Of a stretch of DNA of 64,000 nt, positions 27,186 to 35,652 are shown one piece after another. A program made the position numbers and the translations under genes. Below the pieces are notes generated by a model that ran no database searches, was not told the origin of the DNA, and saw only the letters and a program-made list of their open reading frames with translations. The stretch is from contig NZ_CP047650.1 in assembly GCF_009906855.1 (NCBI RefSeq), forward strand, positions 310,001-374,000, given 5' to 3'. Numbering within the stretch: position 1 is the stretch's first letter; the number at the start of each line of letters is the position of its first letter. This DNA is from Xylophilus rhododendri (GTDB taxonomy: Bacteria > Pseudomonadota > Gammaproteobacteria > Burkholderiales > Burkholderiaceae_C).

Positions 27186-27710
27186 ATGACCGTCGCCCCC
27201 GCCGCCCGTTACCTCGTCATGTTCACCCTGGCCTGCGCCGCGGGCGCCGCCTCGGCGCAGTACATGTGGCTCGACGCCGCGGGACGCAAGGTCTACAGCG
27301 ACCGCCCGCCGCCGATCGAGGTGCCCGAGCGCAGCATCCTGCGCAAGCCCCGGGGGCCGTCCACCGCCGATCCGGCGCCCGTGGCGGCGCCCGCGCCAGC
27401 GCCCACGGCAGCCGCCACGCCCGGCAAGCCTGGTGCCCCCGCCAAACCCGGCGGCAAGGACAGCGAACTCGAAGAGCGCCGCAAGCAGGCCGAAGCCGCC
27501 GACGCCGCCAAGCGCCAGGCCGAGGAAGCCAGGAACGCCGCCGCCCGCGCCGACAACTGCCAGCGCGCTCAGCAGTCGGCCGCCACGCTCAACTCGGGCG
27601 TGCGCATCTCGCAGATCAATGCCCAGGGCGAACGCAGCTACATGGACGAGCAGACCCGCGCCGCCGAAGCCCAGCGCGCCCAGTCCCTCATCGCCAGCGA
27701 ATGCCGCTGA
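27186..27710 (+). CDS. DUF4124 domain secreted protein
   Basis: 174 residues. A signal peptide (LVMFTLACAAGAASA-Q) is followed by the DUF4124 pattern YMWLDAAGRKVYSDRPPP at residues 23-40, which in this family is a small beta-hairpin-like envelope motif. A Pro/Ala linker and a Glu/Lys/Ala-rich coiled-coil (about 98-125) complete it. It is transcribed divergently from guaB. Many Burkholderiales carry such a gene next to guaB; its function is unknown. TACACT lies 12 bases upstream of the ATG and may be a -10. Confidence 0.8.
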   Translation: MTVAPAARYLVMFTLACAAGAASAQYMWLDAAGRKVYSDRPPPIEVPERSILRKPRGPSTADPAPVAAPAPAPTAAATPGKPGAPAKPGGKDSELEERRKQAEAADAAKRQAEEARNAAARADNCQRAQQSAATLNSGVRISQINAQGERSYMDEQTRAAEAQRAQSLIASECR

Positions 27711-27719
27711 ACAGCGGCC

Positions 27720-28025
27720 TCAGTCGCGCTGCTTGAATAGCCCCGTGGTGCGGGCGCCCTGCCGCTTGAAGCGTTCGCGCCGCGCCACCTTGGGATCGAC
27801 CCGCAGCGGCCGGTAGACCTCCACCCGGTCGCCTGGCGCAAGCGGTGTATCGAAGGGCAGTGTCTTGCCCCAGATGCCGGCCTCCTCGGCCGACACCCGC
27901 GCCGCCGCCAGGGCATCGCCCAGGCAGGCGCCCGCCGGCAATGCAAGAGGAAGCTCCTCGACACGGTGCGCCCCGTGGTCCACCGCCACGACGATGTTCA
28001 GCACCGCGCCAGGCTCATTCGCCAT
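27720..28025 (-). CDS. rnfH: RnfH/RatB family ubiquitin-like protein
   Basis: 101 residues from the ATG at 28025, which overlaps the ratA stop by 11 bases. It is a small beta-grasp protein with the family pattern [39 protein letters not shown] and [10 protein letters not shown] near the end. Despite the name, its link to the Rnf complex is not established; the conserved neighbour is ratA, as here. It is cytoplasmic with no signal. Confidence 0.88.
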   Translation of the reverse strand: MANEPGAVLNIVVAVDHGAHRVEELPLALPAGACLGDALAAARVSAEEAGIWGKTLPFDTPLAPGDRVEVYRPLRVDPKVARRERFKRQGARTTGLFKQRD

Positions 28026-28458
28026 AGACCTCGTCGGCCCGCTTGACGAAGGCATCGACCATGCTGCCGGCGATGCGGTCGAACACCGGCCCGATCAGCG
28101 TGGCCAGCGCGATGTTGGAAAAGCCGTAGCGCAGTTCGAACTCGATGCGGCAAGCGCGCTGGTCGCCCTCGCCCACCGGCAGGAATTTCCACTGGCCTTC
28201 GAGCTGGGAGAAGGGCCCGTCCACCAGTTGCATGTGCACCTCGCGGCCGGGCACATGGGTGTTGCGGGTGGTGAAGGTCTGGCGGATGCCGGAAAAAGAG
28301 ATGCCGACCTGGGCGGTCATGCCGCCCTCGTCCTGCGACAGGACGGCGGCGCGGTCGCACCATGGCAGGAACTTCGGGTACTGGGGCACGTCCGTGACCA
28401 GCTTGAACATTTCTTCCGGGCTGTACCAGATCAGGACGGACTTGGTGACGGTTTTCAT
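28015..28458 (-). CDS. ratA: RatA/COQ10-like START-domain protein
   Basis: 147 residues of the polyketide-cyclase/START superfamily. It carries the typical start [21 protein letters not shown] and the segment [15 protein letters not shown], then [16 protein letters not shown]. coli RatA was reported as a toxin blocking 70S formation, while homologues bind ubiquinone (COQ10 role); sequence does not choose between them. It is divergent from smpB and overlaps rnfH, the conserved ratA-rnfH-smpB neighbourhood. Confidence 0.9.
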   Translation of the reverse strand: MKTVTKSVLIWYSPEEMFKLVTDVPQYPKFLPWCDRAAVLSQDEGGMTAQVGISFSGIRQTFTTRNTHVPGREVHMQLVDGPFSQLEGQWKFLPVGEGDQRACRIEFELRYGFSNIALATLIGPVFDRIAGSMVDAFVKRADEVYGE

Positions 28459-28526
28459 AGAATCGCAGGCTCCCTGTCTTGCCGGCCATTGTAGAAACCT
28501 GGCAGAGCGCCCCCATATCCCCGACC

Positions 28527-29003
28527 ATGGCCACCAAGAAACCCAATACCGACAGCCGCATCGCCGAGAACAAGAAGGCGGGCTTCAACTATTTCATCGA
28601 GGAACGCTTCGAGGCCGGCATGGTGCTGCAGGGCTGGGAGGTGAAGGCCGTGCGCGAGGGCAAGGTGCAGCTGACCGACGGCTATGTGGTGGTGCGCGAG
28701 GGCGAGCTCTTCATCATCGGCTGCCAGATCAATCCGCTGAAGTCGGCCTCCACGCATGTCTCGCCCGACGCCGTGCGCACCAAGAAGCTGCTGCTGCACA
28801 AGGCGCAGATCAAGCGGCTGATGGGCAAGTCCGACCAGAAGGGCTACACCATCGTGCCGCTGAACCTGCACTGGAAGGCCGGCAAGGTGAAGTGCGAGAT
28901 CGGCCTGGGCAAGGGCAAGGCCGAGCACGACAAGCGCGACGTGATCAAGGACCGCGAAGGCAAGCGCGAGGTGGAGCGCGCGATGAAGGTCCACAGCCGC
29001 TGA
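28527..29003 (+). CDS. smpB: SsrA-binding protein SmpB
   Basis: 158 residues. It binds tmRNA and brings it to stalled ribosomes for trans-translation. The sequence shows the conserved start [21 protein letters not shown], shown in part here, then [16 protein letters not shown] and [10 protein letters not shown], and the basic C-terminal tail [16 protein letters not shown] that reads the empty mRNA channel. The length is normal. It is divergent from ratA and convergent with the amidase gene. Confidence 0.96.
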   Translation: MATKKPNTDSRIAENKKAGFNYFIEERFEAGMVLQGWEVKAVREGKVQLTDGYVVVREGELFIIGCQINPLKSASTHVSPDAVRTKKLLLHKAQIKRLMGKSDQKGYTIVPLNLHWKAGKVKCEIGLGKGKAEHDKRDVIKDREGKREVERAMKVHSR

Positions 29004-29012
29004 CCGGAGCCG

Positions 29013-29046
29013 GCGGCCGGGCCCTCTGCGTTCAGCCGGCCGCTTT
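29013..29046 (+). terminator. Possible terminator between smpB and amidase
   Basis: An 8-bp inverted repeat GCGGCCGG / CCGGCCGC with a 15-base loop is followed by TTT on the plus strand. It sits in the 28-bp convergent spacer and runs into the amidase stop codon. The T-run is short. Confidence 0.4.
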
Positions 29047-30582
29047 GGTCAGCACGGGCGCCTGGCGGTGCCGGGTGGCCGTCTCGTAGGCGTAGGCATA
29101 GGCCAGCAGCCCGGCCTCGCTCCATTGCCGGCCCAGGAACAGCAGGCCGAAAGGCGCGCCGGAGGCGTAATAGCCGGCCGGCACGGTCACTGCCGGCAGG
29201 CCGGCGATATTGAGTTCGCCCACCGTGGTCTCCTGGATGGCGCCGGTGCGCACCGCGGGCAGTTCCTCGCGCATCTGCGGGAAGACCAGGCCGTCGAGCT
29301 GGTGGCGCTGGAACACGTCCTCCACGATGCGCAGGTAGGCGTCCTTCAGCGCGATGAATTCCGGCAGCGCCGGTGGCGTGCCGGGCGAACCCAGGCAGGC
29401 CACGAAGTCGGGCAGCCGGTGCATGAAATGCAGCACGCCGCCGGGGCCGAAGGCCGACTGCGCGGCGGTCGCCTCGGCGAACTCGGCGAAGGTCTTGAGC
29501 GCCGCATCCGGGCCCAGGCGCTCCAGGTATTTCTGCAGGTCGTAGGGCACCGACTCCATGCCGCGCGCGTCGAAGTTGCCGGCGGTGGGCTCACGCAGGT
29601 CGGCGAAGCCGGAGCCGGCGAAGGGGTCGTCCACCAGGATGGCGCCCTGGGCGCGCAGCTCGTCGGCGGCGCGGTCATAGAGCTTCTGCGCATCGGCCGA
29701 CAGCGGCTGGGCGCGCCAGCCCGGGCCGTAGAGACCCAGTCGAACGCCCTTCAGCGCATCCCGACGCAGCCCGGCGGTGTAGCCGCCCGCGGGCTGCTTG
29801 CCGACGCCGGCCAGGGTCTTGGGATCCTCGGCGCTGTATCCGGCCAGCGCGTCCAGGCACAGGGCTGCGTCGCGCACATTGCGGGCGATGGGGCCGACCA
29901 CGTCGCGGTTGCCTGAGAGCGGCATCACCCCCGCGTTCGGCACCAGGCCGATGGTGGGCTTGATGCCGACCAGGTCCTGGGCCGAGGCCGGGTTCTGGAT
30001 CGATCCGCCGGTCTCTTCCGCCAGGCCCAGCACGGCCATGCTGGCGGCCACGGCCGCCGCGGTGCCGGCGCTGCTGCCGCCGGGCACCCGGCCGGCCATG
30101 GCCACGTTGAGGGTCGGGCCGGCCCAGCTGTCGTCGGCATGGGTGCCGGTGTGGCTGAGGATGGGCACGTTCGTCTTGCCCAGGATCACCGTGCCGGCCG
30201 CGCGCATGCGGGCGACCACCGGCGAATCGGTGGCGGGATACAGGTCGACGCCGCCGCTCTTGCCGTGCAGCAGCGACCAGCCGGCGGTGGTGGGAAAGCC
30301 CACCATGTCCATCGGATCCTTCACCACCACCGGCACGCCGGCCAGGGGGCCGAGCTTCTCGCCGGCGGCGCGCCGGACGTCGATGGCGCGGGCGTCCGCC
30401 AGGGCCGCGTCGTTGAGGAAGACGATCGCGTTGTAGTGCGAGTTATAGGCCTCGATCTGGCGCAGGCAGGCGTGCGCCAGGCTCTCGGCGGTGAAGGCGC
30501 CGCTGGCGAAGCCTTGCTGCACGGCCTCCACGGTGAGGGCGGTCAGGTCCAGGTCCTGCAGGGTCGATTCGGTAGCGTTCAC
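29032..30582 (-). CDS. Amidase-signature hydrolase
   Basis: 516 residues from a GTG preceded by AAGGAG. It belongs to the amidase signature (AS) family: catalytic Lys in VPVVVKDPMDM, the Gly/Ser-rich GRVPGGSSAGTAAAVA containing the Ser pair, and GGSIQNPA. It would hydrolyse an amide to acid and ammonia. It is the last gene after urtABCDE in an amide-inducible cluster, so its substrate is probably the imported amide. It is unrelated to the nitrilase-fold AmiE of the Pseudomonas ami operon, whose regulators AmiC/AmiR are encoded upstream here. GatA is an alternative reading, but no gatB/gatC are adjacent. Confidence 0.88.
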   Translation of the reverse strand: MNATESTLQDLDLTALTVEAVQQGFASGAFTAESLAHACLRQIEAYNSHYNAIVFLNDAALADARAIDVRRAAGEKLGPLAGVPVVVKDPMDMVGFPTTAGWSLLHGKSGGVDLYPATDSPVVARMRAAGTVILGKTNVPILSHTGTHADDSWAGPTLNVAMAGRVPGGSSAGTAAAVAASMAVLGLAEETGGSIQNPASAQDLVGIKPTIGLVPNAGVMPLSGNRDVVGPIARNVRDAALCLDALAGYSAEDPKTLAGVGKQPAGGYTAGLRRDALKGVRLGLYGPGWRAQPLSADAQKLYDRAADELRAQGAILVDDPFAGSGFADLREPTAGNFDARGMESVPYDLQKYLERLGPDAALKTFAEFAEATAAQSAFGPGGVLHFMHRLPDFVACLGSPGTPPALPEFIALKDAYLRIVEDVFQRHQLDGLVFPQMREELPAVRTGAIQETTVGELNIAGLPAVTVPAGYYASGAPFGLLFLGRQWSEAGLLAYAYAYETATRHRQAPVLTKAAG

Positions 30583-30616
30583 GTTGGAGCTCCTTGTGAA
30601 GATGCGGATGGGGGTT

Positions 30617-31309
30617 TCAGAAGGCCATGTGGCGGTCGATGAGCTCGTCGGTCAGCGCGGCGATCGGCCCGCTCTGCACGATCGCGCCCTTCTCGAACAT
30701 GGCGAAGCGGCTGGCCACGCGGCGGGCGAAATCGATGTTCTGCTCCACCAGCACCATGGTCATGCCGAACTCGCGGTTGAGCCGCAGGATGGCCGCCTCG
30801 ATCTCCTCGACGACCGAGGGCTGTATGCCCTCGTTGGGCTCGTCGAGCAGCATCAGCTGCGGATGCGCGGCCAGCGCGCGCGCCAGGGCCAGCTGCTGCT
30901 GCTGGCCGCCCGAGAGCACGCCGCCGGGCCGGTCGAGGTTGGCCGCGAGGTAGGGGAACAGCTCCAGCGCCAGCGGCGGGATCGCCACCGGCCCGCGGCC
31001 GGCGAAGCAGCCCATCAGGATGTTCTGACGCACGCTGAAGTCCGCGATGATTTCCCGGCCCTGCGGCACATAGGCGATGCCGCCGCGCGCCCGGCGGTGG
31101 GTGGGCTGGCCGTCGATGCGCTGCCCGGCCAGCTCGATCGCGCCGGTGGAGCGCACCATGCTGCCCATCAGCGTGCGCAGCAGCGTGGTCTTGCCCATGC
31201 CGTTGCGGCCGAGGATGGCGGTGACCTCGCCCCGGGGCACGGCCAGGCTCACATCCTGCAGCGCATGGCTGCGGCCGTAGAAGCTGTTGACGTTGGTGAG
31301 TTTCAGCAT
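30617..31309 (-). CDS. urtE: Urea/amide ABC transporter ATPase UrtE
   Basis: 230 residues, LivF/UrtE type. It has Walker A LGRNGMGKTT, Q-loop PQGREI, signature LSGGQQQQLALARAL and Walker B LMLLDEPNEGIQPS; the NEGIQPS variation after Walker B is typical of UrtE. It pairs with UrtD to energise import through UrtB/UrtC. The start overlaps the urtD end by 7 bases. Confidence 0.9.
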   Translation of the reverse strand: MLKLTNVNSFYGRSHALQDVSLAVPRGEVTAILGRNGMGKTTLLRTLMGSMVRSTGAIELAGQRIDGQPTHRRARGGIAYVPQGREIIADFSVRQNILMGCFAGRGPVAIPPLALELFPYLAANLDRPGGVLSGGQQQQLALARALAAHPQLMLLDEPNEGIQPSVVEEIEAAILRLNREFGMTMVLVEQNIDFARRVASRFAMFEKGAIVQSGPIAALTDELIDRHMAF

Positions 31310-32061
31310 GGCGTGGCGATCCCATGGGAGCCGAGGTAGGCCTGGCGGACCTTGGGGTCGCGCTCGATCTCGGTGACGCTGCCCTCGGCCAGCACCCGGC
31401 CCAGATGCAGCACGGTGATGCGTTCGGCGATGTCGCGCACGAAGGCCATGTCGTGCTCCACCACCAGGATGGTCTGGCGGCCGCGCAGGGCCATCAGGAT
31501 CTGCGCGGTCTTGCGCGTCTCCGCCTGCGTCATGCCGGCGGTCGGTTCGTCGAGCAGGATCACCCGGGGTTTCTGCGCGATCAGCAGGCCCAGCTCCAGC
31601 CACTGCGTCTGGCCGTGGCTGAGGTCGGCGGCCTGGCGGTGCTGCAGCCCTGCCAGGCCGATCAGGTCCAGGATCTCGTCGATGCCCTTGTCCGTCTGCC
31701 GGCCGAAGCCCCAGCGCAGGTTGCGCAGGATGGAAGGCTCGCGGGTGGCCGCCACGCCCAGGTTCTGGCGCACCGTGAGTTCGCGGAACACGCTGGGGAT
31801 CTGGAACTTGCGTCCGATGCCGGCGCGCGCCACCCGGAACTCGGCGCGGTTGGTGATGTCGCTGCCGCTCAGCAGCACCTGGCCGTGCGAGCTGCGGGTC
31901 TTGCCGGAGATCAGGTCCATCAGCGTGGTCTTGCCGGCGCCGTTGGCGCCCAGCAGCACCCGCAGTTCGCCTTCGGCCACCTGCAGGCTGACGCCGTCCA
32001 CGGCCTTGAAGCCGCCGAAGCTCACGCCCAGGTCCTTCAATTCGAGTGCGAAGGCGCTCAT
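31303..32061 (-). CDS. urtD: Urea/amide ABC transporter ATPase UrtD
   Basis: 252 residues, LivG/UrtD type. Walker A is LLGANGAGKTTLMDLI, Walker B VILLDEPTAGM, and the unusual signature LSHGQTQWLELG (instead of LSGGQ) is characteristic of UrtD proteins. The H-loop VVEHDMAFVR is present. The ATG overlaps the urtC stop by ATGA. Confidence 0.92.
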   Translation of the reverse strand: MSAFALELKDLGVSFGGFKAVDGVSLQVAEGELRVLLGANGAGKTTLMDLISGKTRSSHGQVLLSGSDITNRAEFRVARAGIGRKFQIPSVFRELTVRQNLGVAATREPSILRNLRWGFGRQTDKGIDEILDLIGLAGLQHRQAADLSHGQTQWLELGLLIAQKPRVILLDEPTAGMTQAETRKTAQILMALRGRQTILVVEHDMAFVRDIAERITVLHLGRVLAEGSVTEIERDPKVRQAYLGSHGIATPC

Positions 32062-33167
32062 TCGGCGGCCCTCCCCGTGCGGCCCCAGCGGGCCAGCATG
32101 TCGTGGGCCCAGCCCCCGATGCCCTTGGGCAGGTAGAGCACCACCAGCACGAAGGCCAGGCCGACGATCACCCGCCAGGCCTCCACCAGCGACTGGGTCT
32201 CGCTGGCGGTCGATTCCAGCATGTTGATCAGGATCGCGCCCAGGCAGGCACCGAGCAGCGAGCCGCGCCCGCCCACCGCCGCCCAGACCACCATGGTGAT
32301 CGAGAAGGCCAGGTCCAGGAAGGTCGGCGAGGCGAACTCGGCCACCACCACATACAGCATCCCGGCCAGCGCGGCGATGCCGGCCGACAGCGAGAAGAAG
32401 AAGATCTGGTAGTGCGCCACATCGAAGCCCAGGTAGCGTGCCCGCTGCGGATCGCCCGAAGTGGCCCGCAGGATCAGCCCGGCCCGGGTGGCCAGCAGCA
32501 GCCGCGAGCCCACCAGCACCAGGGCCAGCACGGCGGCGATCAGGTAGTAGGTGGCGAGGCCGTAGGGGTCGAACTCGAAGCCGCCGAACCTCAGCCAGGC
32601 CAGGTCCGACAGGCCGTTGAAGCCGTTGGTCAGCGGCTGCGCATCCACCAGCAGCAGGCGCACCAGCAGCACCAGGGCCAGGGTGACGATGGAGACGAAC
32701 ACGCCGGCAATGCGTTTCCTGAACACCACCGTGCCGAGCAGGAAGGCCACGGCCACCGGCAGCACCACCCCCATCAGGATGCCGAAGGACTGGTGCCGGA
32801 ACGGCGACCAGACGAAGGCCAGGGGGTTGATGCAGCAGAGGTCGATCTTGGCGCCCGGCTCGGCGTTCGACAGCATGAAGTCCGGCACCGGCCCGCTGCC
32901 GCCGTGCTGCAGGCTGGCCGGGCTCGCCATCTTCAGCGACATGGCCAGCATGTAGGCGCCGATGCCGAAGAACAGCCCCTGCCCCAGGTTGAGGATGCCG
33001 GCATAGCCCCAGCACATCGCGATGGCCACGCCGAGCATCCCGTACACCAGGTACTTGGCCAGCCGGTTGAGCCAGAAGCCGTCGAGCACCAGAGGCGCCA
33101 GCGCCACCAACGCCAGGAAGACCGCATAGGCCGCGAAGGTCGCGCGCCTGTCCAGTGAGGAAACCAT
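32058..33167 (-). CDS. urtC: Urea/amide ABC transporter permease UrtC
   Basis: 369 residues, LivM-like inner-membrane permease with about ten hydrophobic helices. It has the family loop CWGYAGILNLGQGLFFGIGAY near the start and, later, ATSGDPQRARYLGFDV, the coupling region facing the ATPases. Length and gene order identify it as UrtC rather than an amino-acid LivM. It starts 4 bases after urtB and overlaps urtD. Confidence 0.9.
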   Translation of the reverse strand: MVSSLDRRATFAAYAVFLALVALAPLVLDGFWLNRLAKYLVYGMLGVAIAMCWGYAGILNLGQGLFFGIGAYMLAMSLKMASPASLQHGGSGPVPDFMLSNAEPGAKIDLCCINPLAFVWSPFRHQSFGILMGVVLPVAVAFLLGTVVFRKRIAGVFVSIVTLALVLLVRLLLVDAQPLTNGFNGLSDLAWLRFGGFEFDPYGLATYYLIAAVLALVLVGSRLLLATRAGLILRATSGDPQRARYLGFDVAHYQIFFFSLSAGIAALAGMLYVVVAEFASPTFLDLAFSITMVVWAAVGGRGSLLGACLGAILINMLESTASETQSLVEAWRVIVGLAFVLVVLYLPKGIGGWAHDMLARWGRTGRAAE

Positions 33168-33171
33168 GGCG

Positions 33172-34065
33172 TCAGCGCCCCTTGAATGAAAAAAGGCCCT
33201 GCGGCCGGACGATGATCAGCAGGATCACCAGGCCGAACATGGCGGCGCGCGCCACGATGTCGTTGCTCAGCGCCGCGACCACGCCGTTGATCTCGCCCAG
33301 GCCCACGGCCGTGAGCACAGCGCCCAGCAGGCTGCCGACGCCGCCGGCCACCACCACCAGGAAGCTGTCGACCACCAGCGAGGTGCCCATGTCGGGCGAG
33401 ACCGTCTTGAAGCCCGCCACCAGCACGCCGGTGACGCCGGCCAGGCCCGCGCCGAAGGCGAAGGTCCAGGCATTGACCCGCTCCACGTCGATGCCGCAGG
33501 CCGCCGCCATGCGCGGGTTGCGGATGATGGCGCGCACCTGCATGCCCATGCGGGTGCGGTACATCAGCAGCCAGGTCAGCAGCGTCAGCACCAGGGTGCT
33601 GGCCACGATGAAGGCCCGGTAGGCGTTGATCGAGGTGCCTCCCACCAGGAAGGCGCCCTGCAGCTCCGGCGGCACCGGCATGTTCTGCAGCCCCGGGCCC
33701 AGGCCCTGGATGTGGATGCCGAAGAAGGCCAGGCCCCCTTCGAGCCGCACCGCCTGCTGCACCAGGATGGCCACGCCCCAGGTGGCCAGCAGGGTGTCGC
33801 CCAGGCGGCCGTAGAGCCTGCGCACCACGCAGCGCTCGATCAGGAAGCCGAGCAGCGCGGCCACGCAGAAGGCGATCGGGATGGCGGCATACAGGCTCCA
33901 GCCGAGCCAGATCTGCGTCATCACCGCCGCATAGGCGCCGACCATGACCATCTCGCCGTGGGCCATGTTCACCACGCCCATGGCACCGTAGATGATGACC
34001 AGGCCGAGCGAGGCCAATAGAAGGATCGAGCCCACGCTCAGGCCGATCAGAAGTACGTCCAGCAT
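33172..34065 (-). CDS. urtB: Urea/amide ABC transporter permease UrtB
   Basis: 297 residues, LivH-like permease. It shows the typical start GLSVGSILLLASLGLVIIYG, NMAHGEMVMVGAYAA and the coupling segment RAIIRNPRMAAACGIDVERV. Short UrtB proteins without the extra N-terminal domain of cyanobacterial UrtB are usual in proteobacteria. A strong hairpin lies between urtA and this gene. Confidence 0.9.
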   Translation of the reverse strand: MLDVLLIGLSVGSILLLASLGLVIIYGAMGVVNMAHGEMVMVGAYAAVMTQIWLGWSLYAAIPIAFCVAALLGFLIERCVVRRLYGRLGDTLLATWGVAILVQQAVRLEGGLAFFGIHIQGLGPGLQNMPVPPELQGAFLVGGTSINAYRAFIVASTLVLTLLTWLLMYRTRMGMQVRAIIRNPRMAAACGIDVERVNAWTFAFGAGLAGVTGVLVAGFKTVSPDMGTSLVVDSFLVVVAGGVGSLLGAVLTAVGLGEINGVVAALSNDIVARAAMFGLVILLIIVRPQGLFSFKGR

Positions 34066-34089
34066 CTTGGAGTTTTCCGGGTTGGGCGC

Positions 34090-34126
34090 GGCTCTCCCCC
34101 GGCGCGGCGCGCCGGGCCGGGGAGCC
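34090..34126 (-). promoter_or_regulatory. Intercistronic hairpin between urtA and urtB
   Basis: A GC-rich stem of about 14 bp with one 2-base bulge (outer arms GGCTC/GAGCC, inner arms CCCGGC/GCCGGG, 7-base loop) fills the 69-base gap. There is no T-run, so it is not a terminator. Such hairpins after binding-protein genes commonly protect the upstream mRNA and raise binding protein above permease levels. Confidence 0.55.
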
Positions 34127-34134
34127 GGACGCCG

Positions 34135-35382
34135 TCAGACCTTGACTTGCGCCGCGCCCTTGGTGGTGCACATCAGGTTGCTGTCGGTCTCGCCGTAGGC
34201 GAAGTACGGCAGCGGGCGGATCGGCTGCGCGGCCGCGTCCACCACCTTGCTCTGGCCGTCGGCCTGCCACTGGCCGATGCGTGGGGTGACCCAGGCGTGC
34301 AGGCTCTCGGCATCGATGCGCACCTTGCCGCCGGGCGCGTCGTAGGTCTGGCCGCCGATGTGGGCGCGGATCGAATCGGCCGTGGTCGACTTGCCCGCCT
34401 CCACCGCCTGCTTCCACAGGAAGACCTGGAAGTAGGCCGCTTCCAGCGAGTGGTAGGTGACGGCCTTGGGGTCGTTGACGAACTTGCGGTAGCGCTCGAT
34501 GAAGGACTTGTTGGCCGGCGTGTCGATCGACATGAAGTACGGCACCGAGGTGTAGCTGCCGGCGGCGTATTCGGCGCCCATGGCGGCGATCTCGATCTCG
34601 CTGGTCACGGTGGCGCAGATCGGCACCGCGGCCTGCGACATGCCCTGGTTCTTGTACTCGCGGTAGAAGGCCACCAGCGAATCGCCGACCACGTTGGACA
34701 GCACCACGTCAGCGCCCGACTCCTTGATCTTGCGGACCATGCTGGCCCATTCCGAATGGCCCAGTTCCAGGTATTCGTCGGCCACCCAGCTGGCGCCGGA
34801 CTGCTCGATCAGCTTCTTGCTGACCTTGGACATCTCGCGCGGATAGACATAGTTGGAGCCGACGATGAAGAACTTCTTCTTGCCCAGCTTCTGCACGATC
34901 CAGGGGATGTAGTTGCCCAGCTGCTGGTTGGCCACCGCGCCGCTGTAGACCACGTTCTTCGAGCACTCGAAGCCCTCGTAGTGGGTCTGGTAGAACAGCA
35001 TGGCGTTGCGCCGCTCGAAGACCGGCAGCACCGCCTTGCGGCTGGCCGAGGTGTGGCAGCCGAACACCGTCTCGATGCGGTCGCGGGTGACCAGCTTGGA
35101 GGCCTTCTCGTTGAAGGTCTTGGGATCGGAGGCGCCGTCTTCCAGCACCACCTCGACCTGGCGGCCCATCACGCCGCCGGCGGCGTTGATCTCGGAGACG
35201 GCCAGGCGCACGGCGTTGGCCAGCATCTTCTCGACGATGGAGAGCCCGCCGGTCTGCGAATAGAGCGCGCCGACCTTGATCTTGTCGGCGGCGAAGGCCG
35301 GACGCACCCAGGCGGGCGCGGCGACGGCGGCTGCCGTGGCGGCGGAAGAGACGAGCAGGCGGCGGCGTGAGGAAGTCAACAT
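34135..35382 (-). CDS. urtA: Urea/short-chain amide binding protein
   Basis: 415 residues. A twin-arginine-type leader (SSRRRLLVSSAATAA...FA-A) precedes a type I periplasmic binding protein of the UrtA/FmdD group: KIKVGALYSQTGGLS, FGCHTSASRKAVLPVFE, LFYQTHYEGFECSKN and FIVGSNYVYPREMSK. It is closely similar in layout to AmiC encoded in the same cluster, consistent with shared ligand class and duplication. It is the first gene after the ANTAR-type leader at 35383-35652. Confidence 0.9.
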   Translation of the reverse strand: MLTSSRRRLLVSSAATAAAVAAPAWVRPAFAADKIKVGALYSQTGGLSIVEKMLANAVRLAVSEINAAGGVMGRQVEVVLEDGASDPKTFNEKASKLVTRDRIETVFGCHTSASRKAVLPVFERRNAMLFYQTHYEGFECSKNVVYSGAVANQQLGNYIPWIVQKLGKKKFFIVGSNYVYPREMSKVSKKLIEQSGASWVADEYLELGHSEWASMVRKIKESGADVVLSNVVGDSLVAFYREYKNQGMSQAAVPICATVTSEIEIAAMGAEYAAGSYTSVPYFMSIDTPANKSFIERYRKFVNDPKAVTYHSLEAAYFQVFLWKQAVEAGKSTTADSIRAHIGGQTYDAPGGKVRIDAESLHAWVTPRIGQWQADGQSKVVDAAAQPIRPLPYFAYGETDSNLMCTTKGAAQVKV

Positions 35383-35483
35383 GGTGGAACCCTTAAGACG
35401 TGGGGCGTCCGTGTTCGACGGACGCCGGAAGTTGGAAAACCCGTATCAAGCGAAACCAGTCGACGGCACTGTCGAGCGCGAGC

Positions 35484-35522
35484 AAAAAAAAACCCACAGC
35501 GCAGCGTGGGCTGCGTTGTGGG
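35484..35522 (-). terminator. Leader terminator upstream of urtA
   Basis: On the minus strand CCCACAACGCAGC pairs with GCTGCGCTGTGGG (12 of 13 pairs, one A-C mismatch) around loop CCAC, followed by nine T residues. It lies about 100 bases before the urtA ATG and after amiR, so it would stop transcription of the importer unless overridden. Confidence 0.8.
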
Positions 35523-35532
35523 CTTCATTGCC
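35521..35532 (-). promoter_or_regulatory. ANTAR-type hexaloop hairpin, urtA leader
   Basis: The RNA GGC-AATGAA-GCC forms a small hairpin whose six-base loop has A at position 1 and G at position 4, the consensus for ANTAR protein targets. Its 3' arm shares two bases with the terminator 5' arm. A longer hairpin (35538-35567, loop of 7) stands just upstream where the first ANTAR hairpin would be, but its loop does not fit the consensus. The stem here is only 3 bp. Confidence 0.5.
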
Positions 35533-35652
35533 GGGGGTTCCAGAGCGACTGACATCGTCGTCTGGAAGAACCGCACCAGGCCTGAGGATCAAGGGTGGTG
35601 TGGCCACTGCGCGATGGAGATCCAGCGGCACAGTGGCGTCGATCTTAGCGGC

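Noticed and set aside
29032..30582. Reading the amidase as GatA of the tRNA amidotransferase
   Set aside because: No gatB or gatC is adjacent, and the gene sits at the end of an amide importer operon behind amide regulators.
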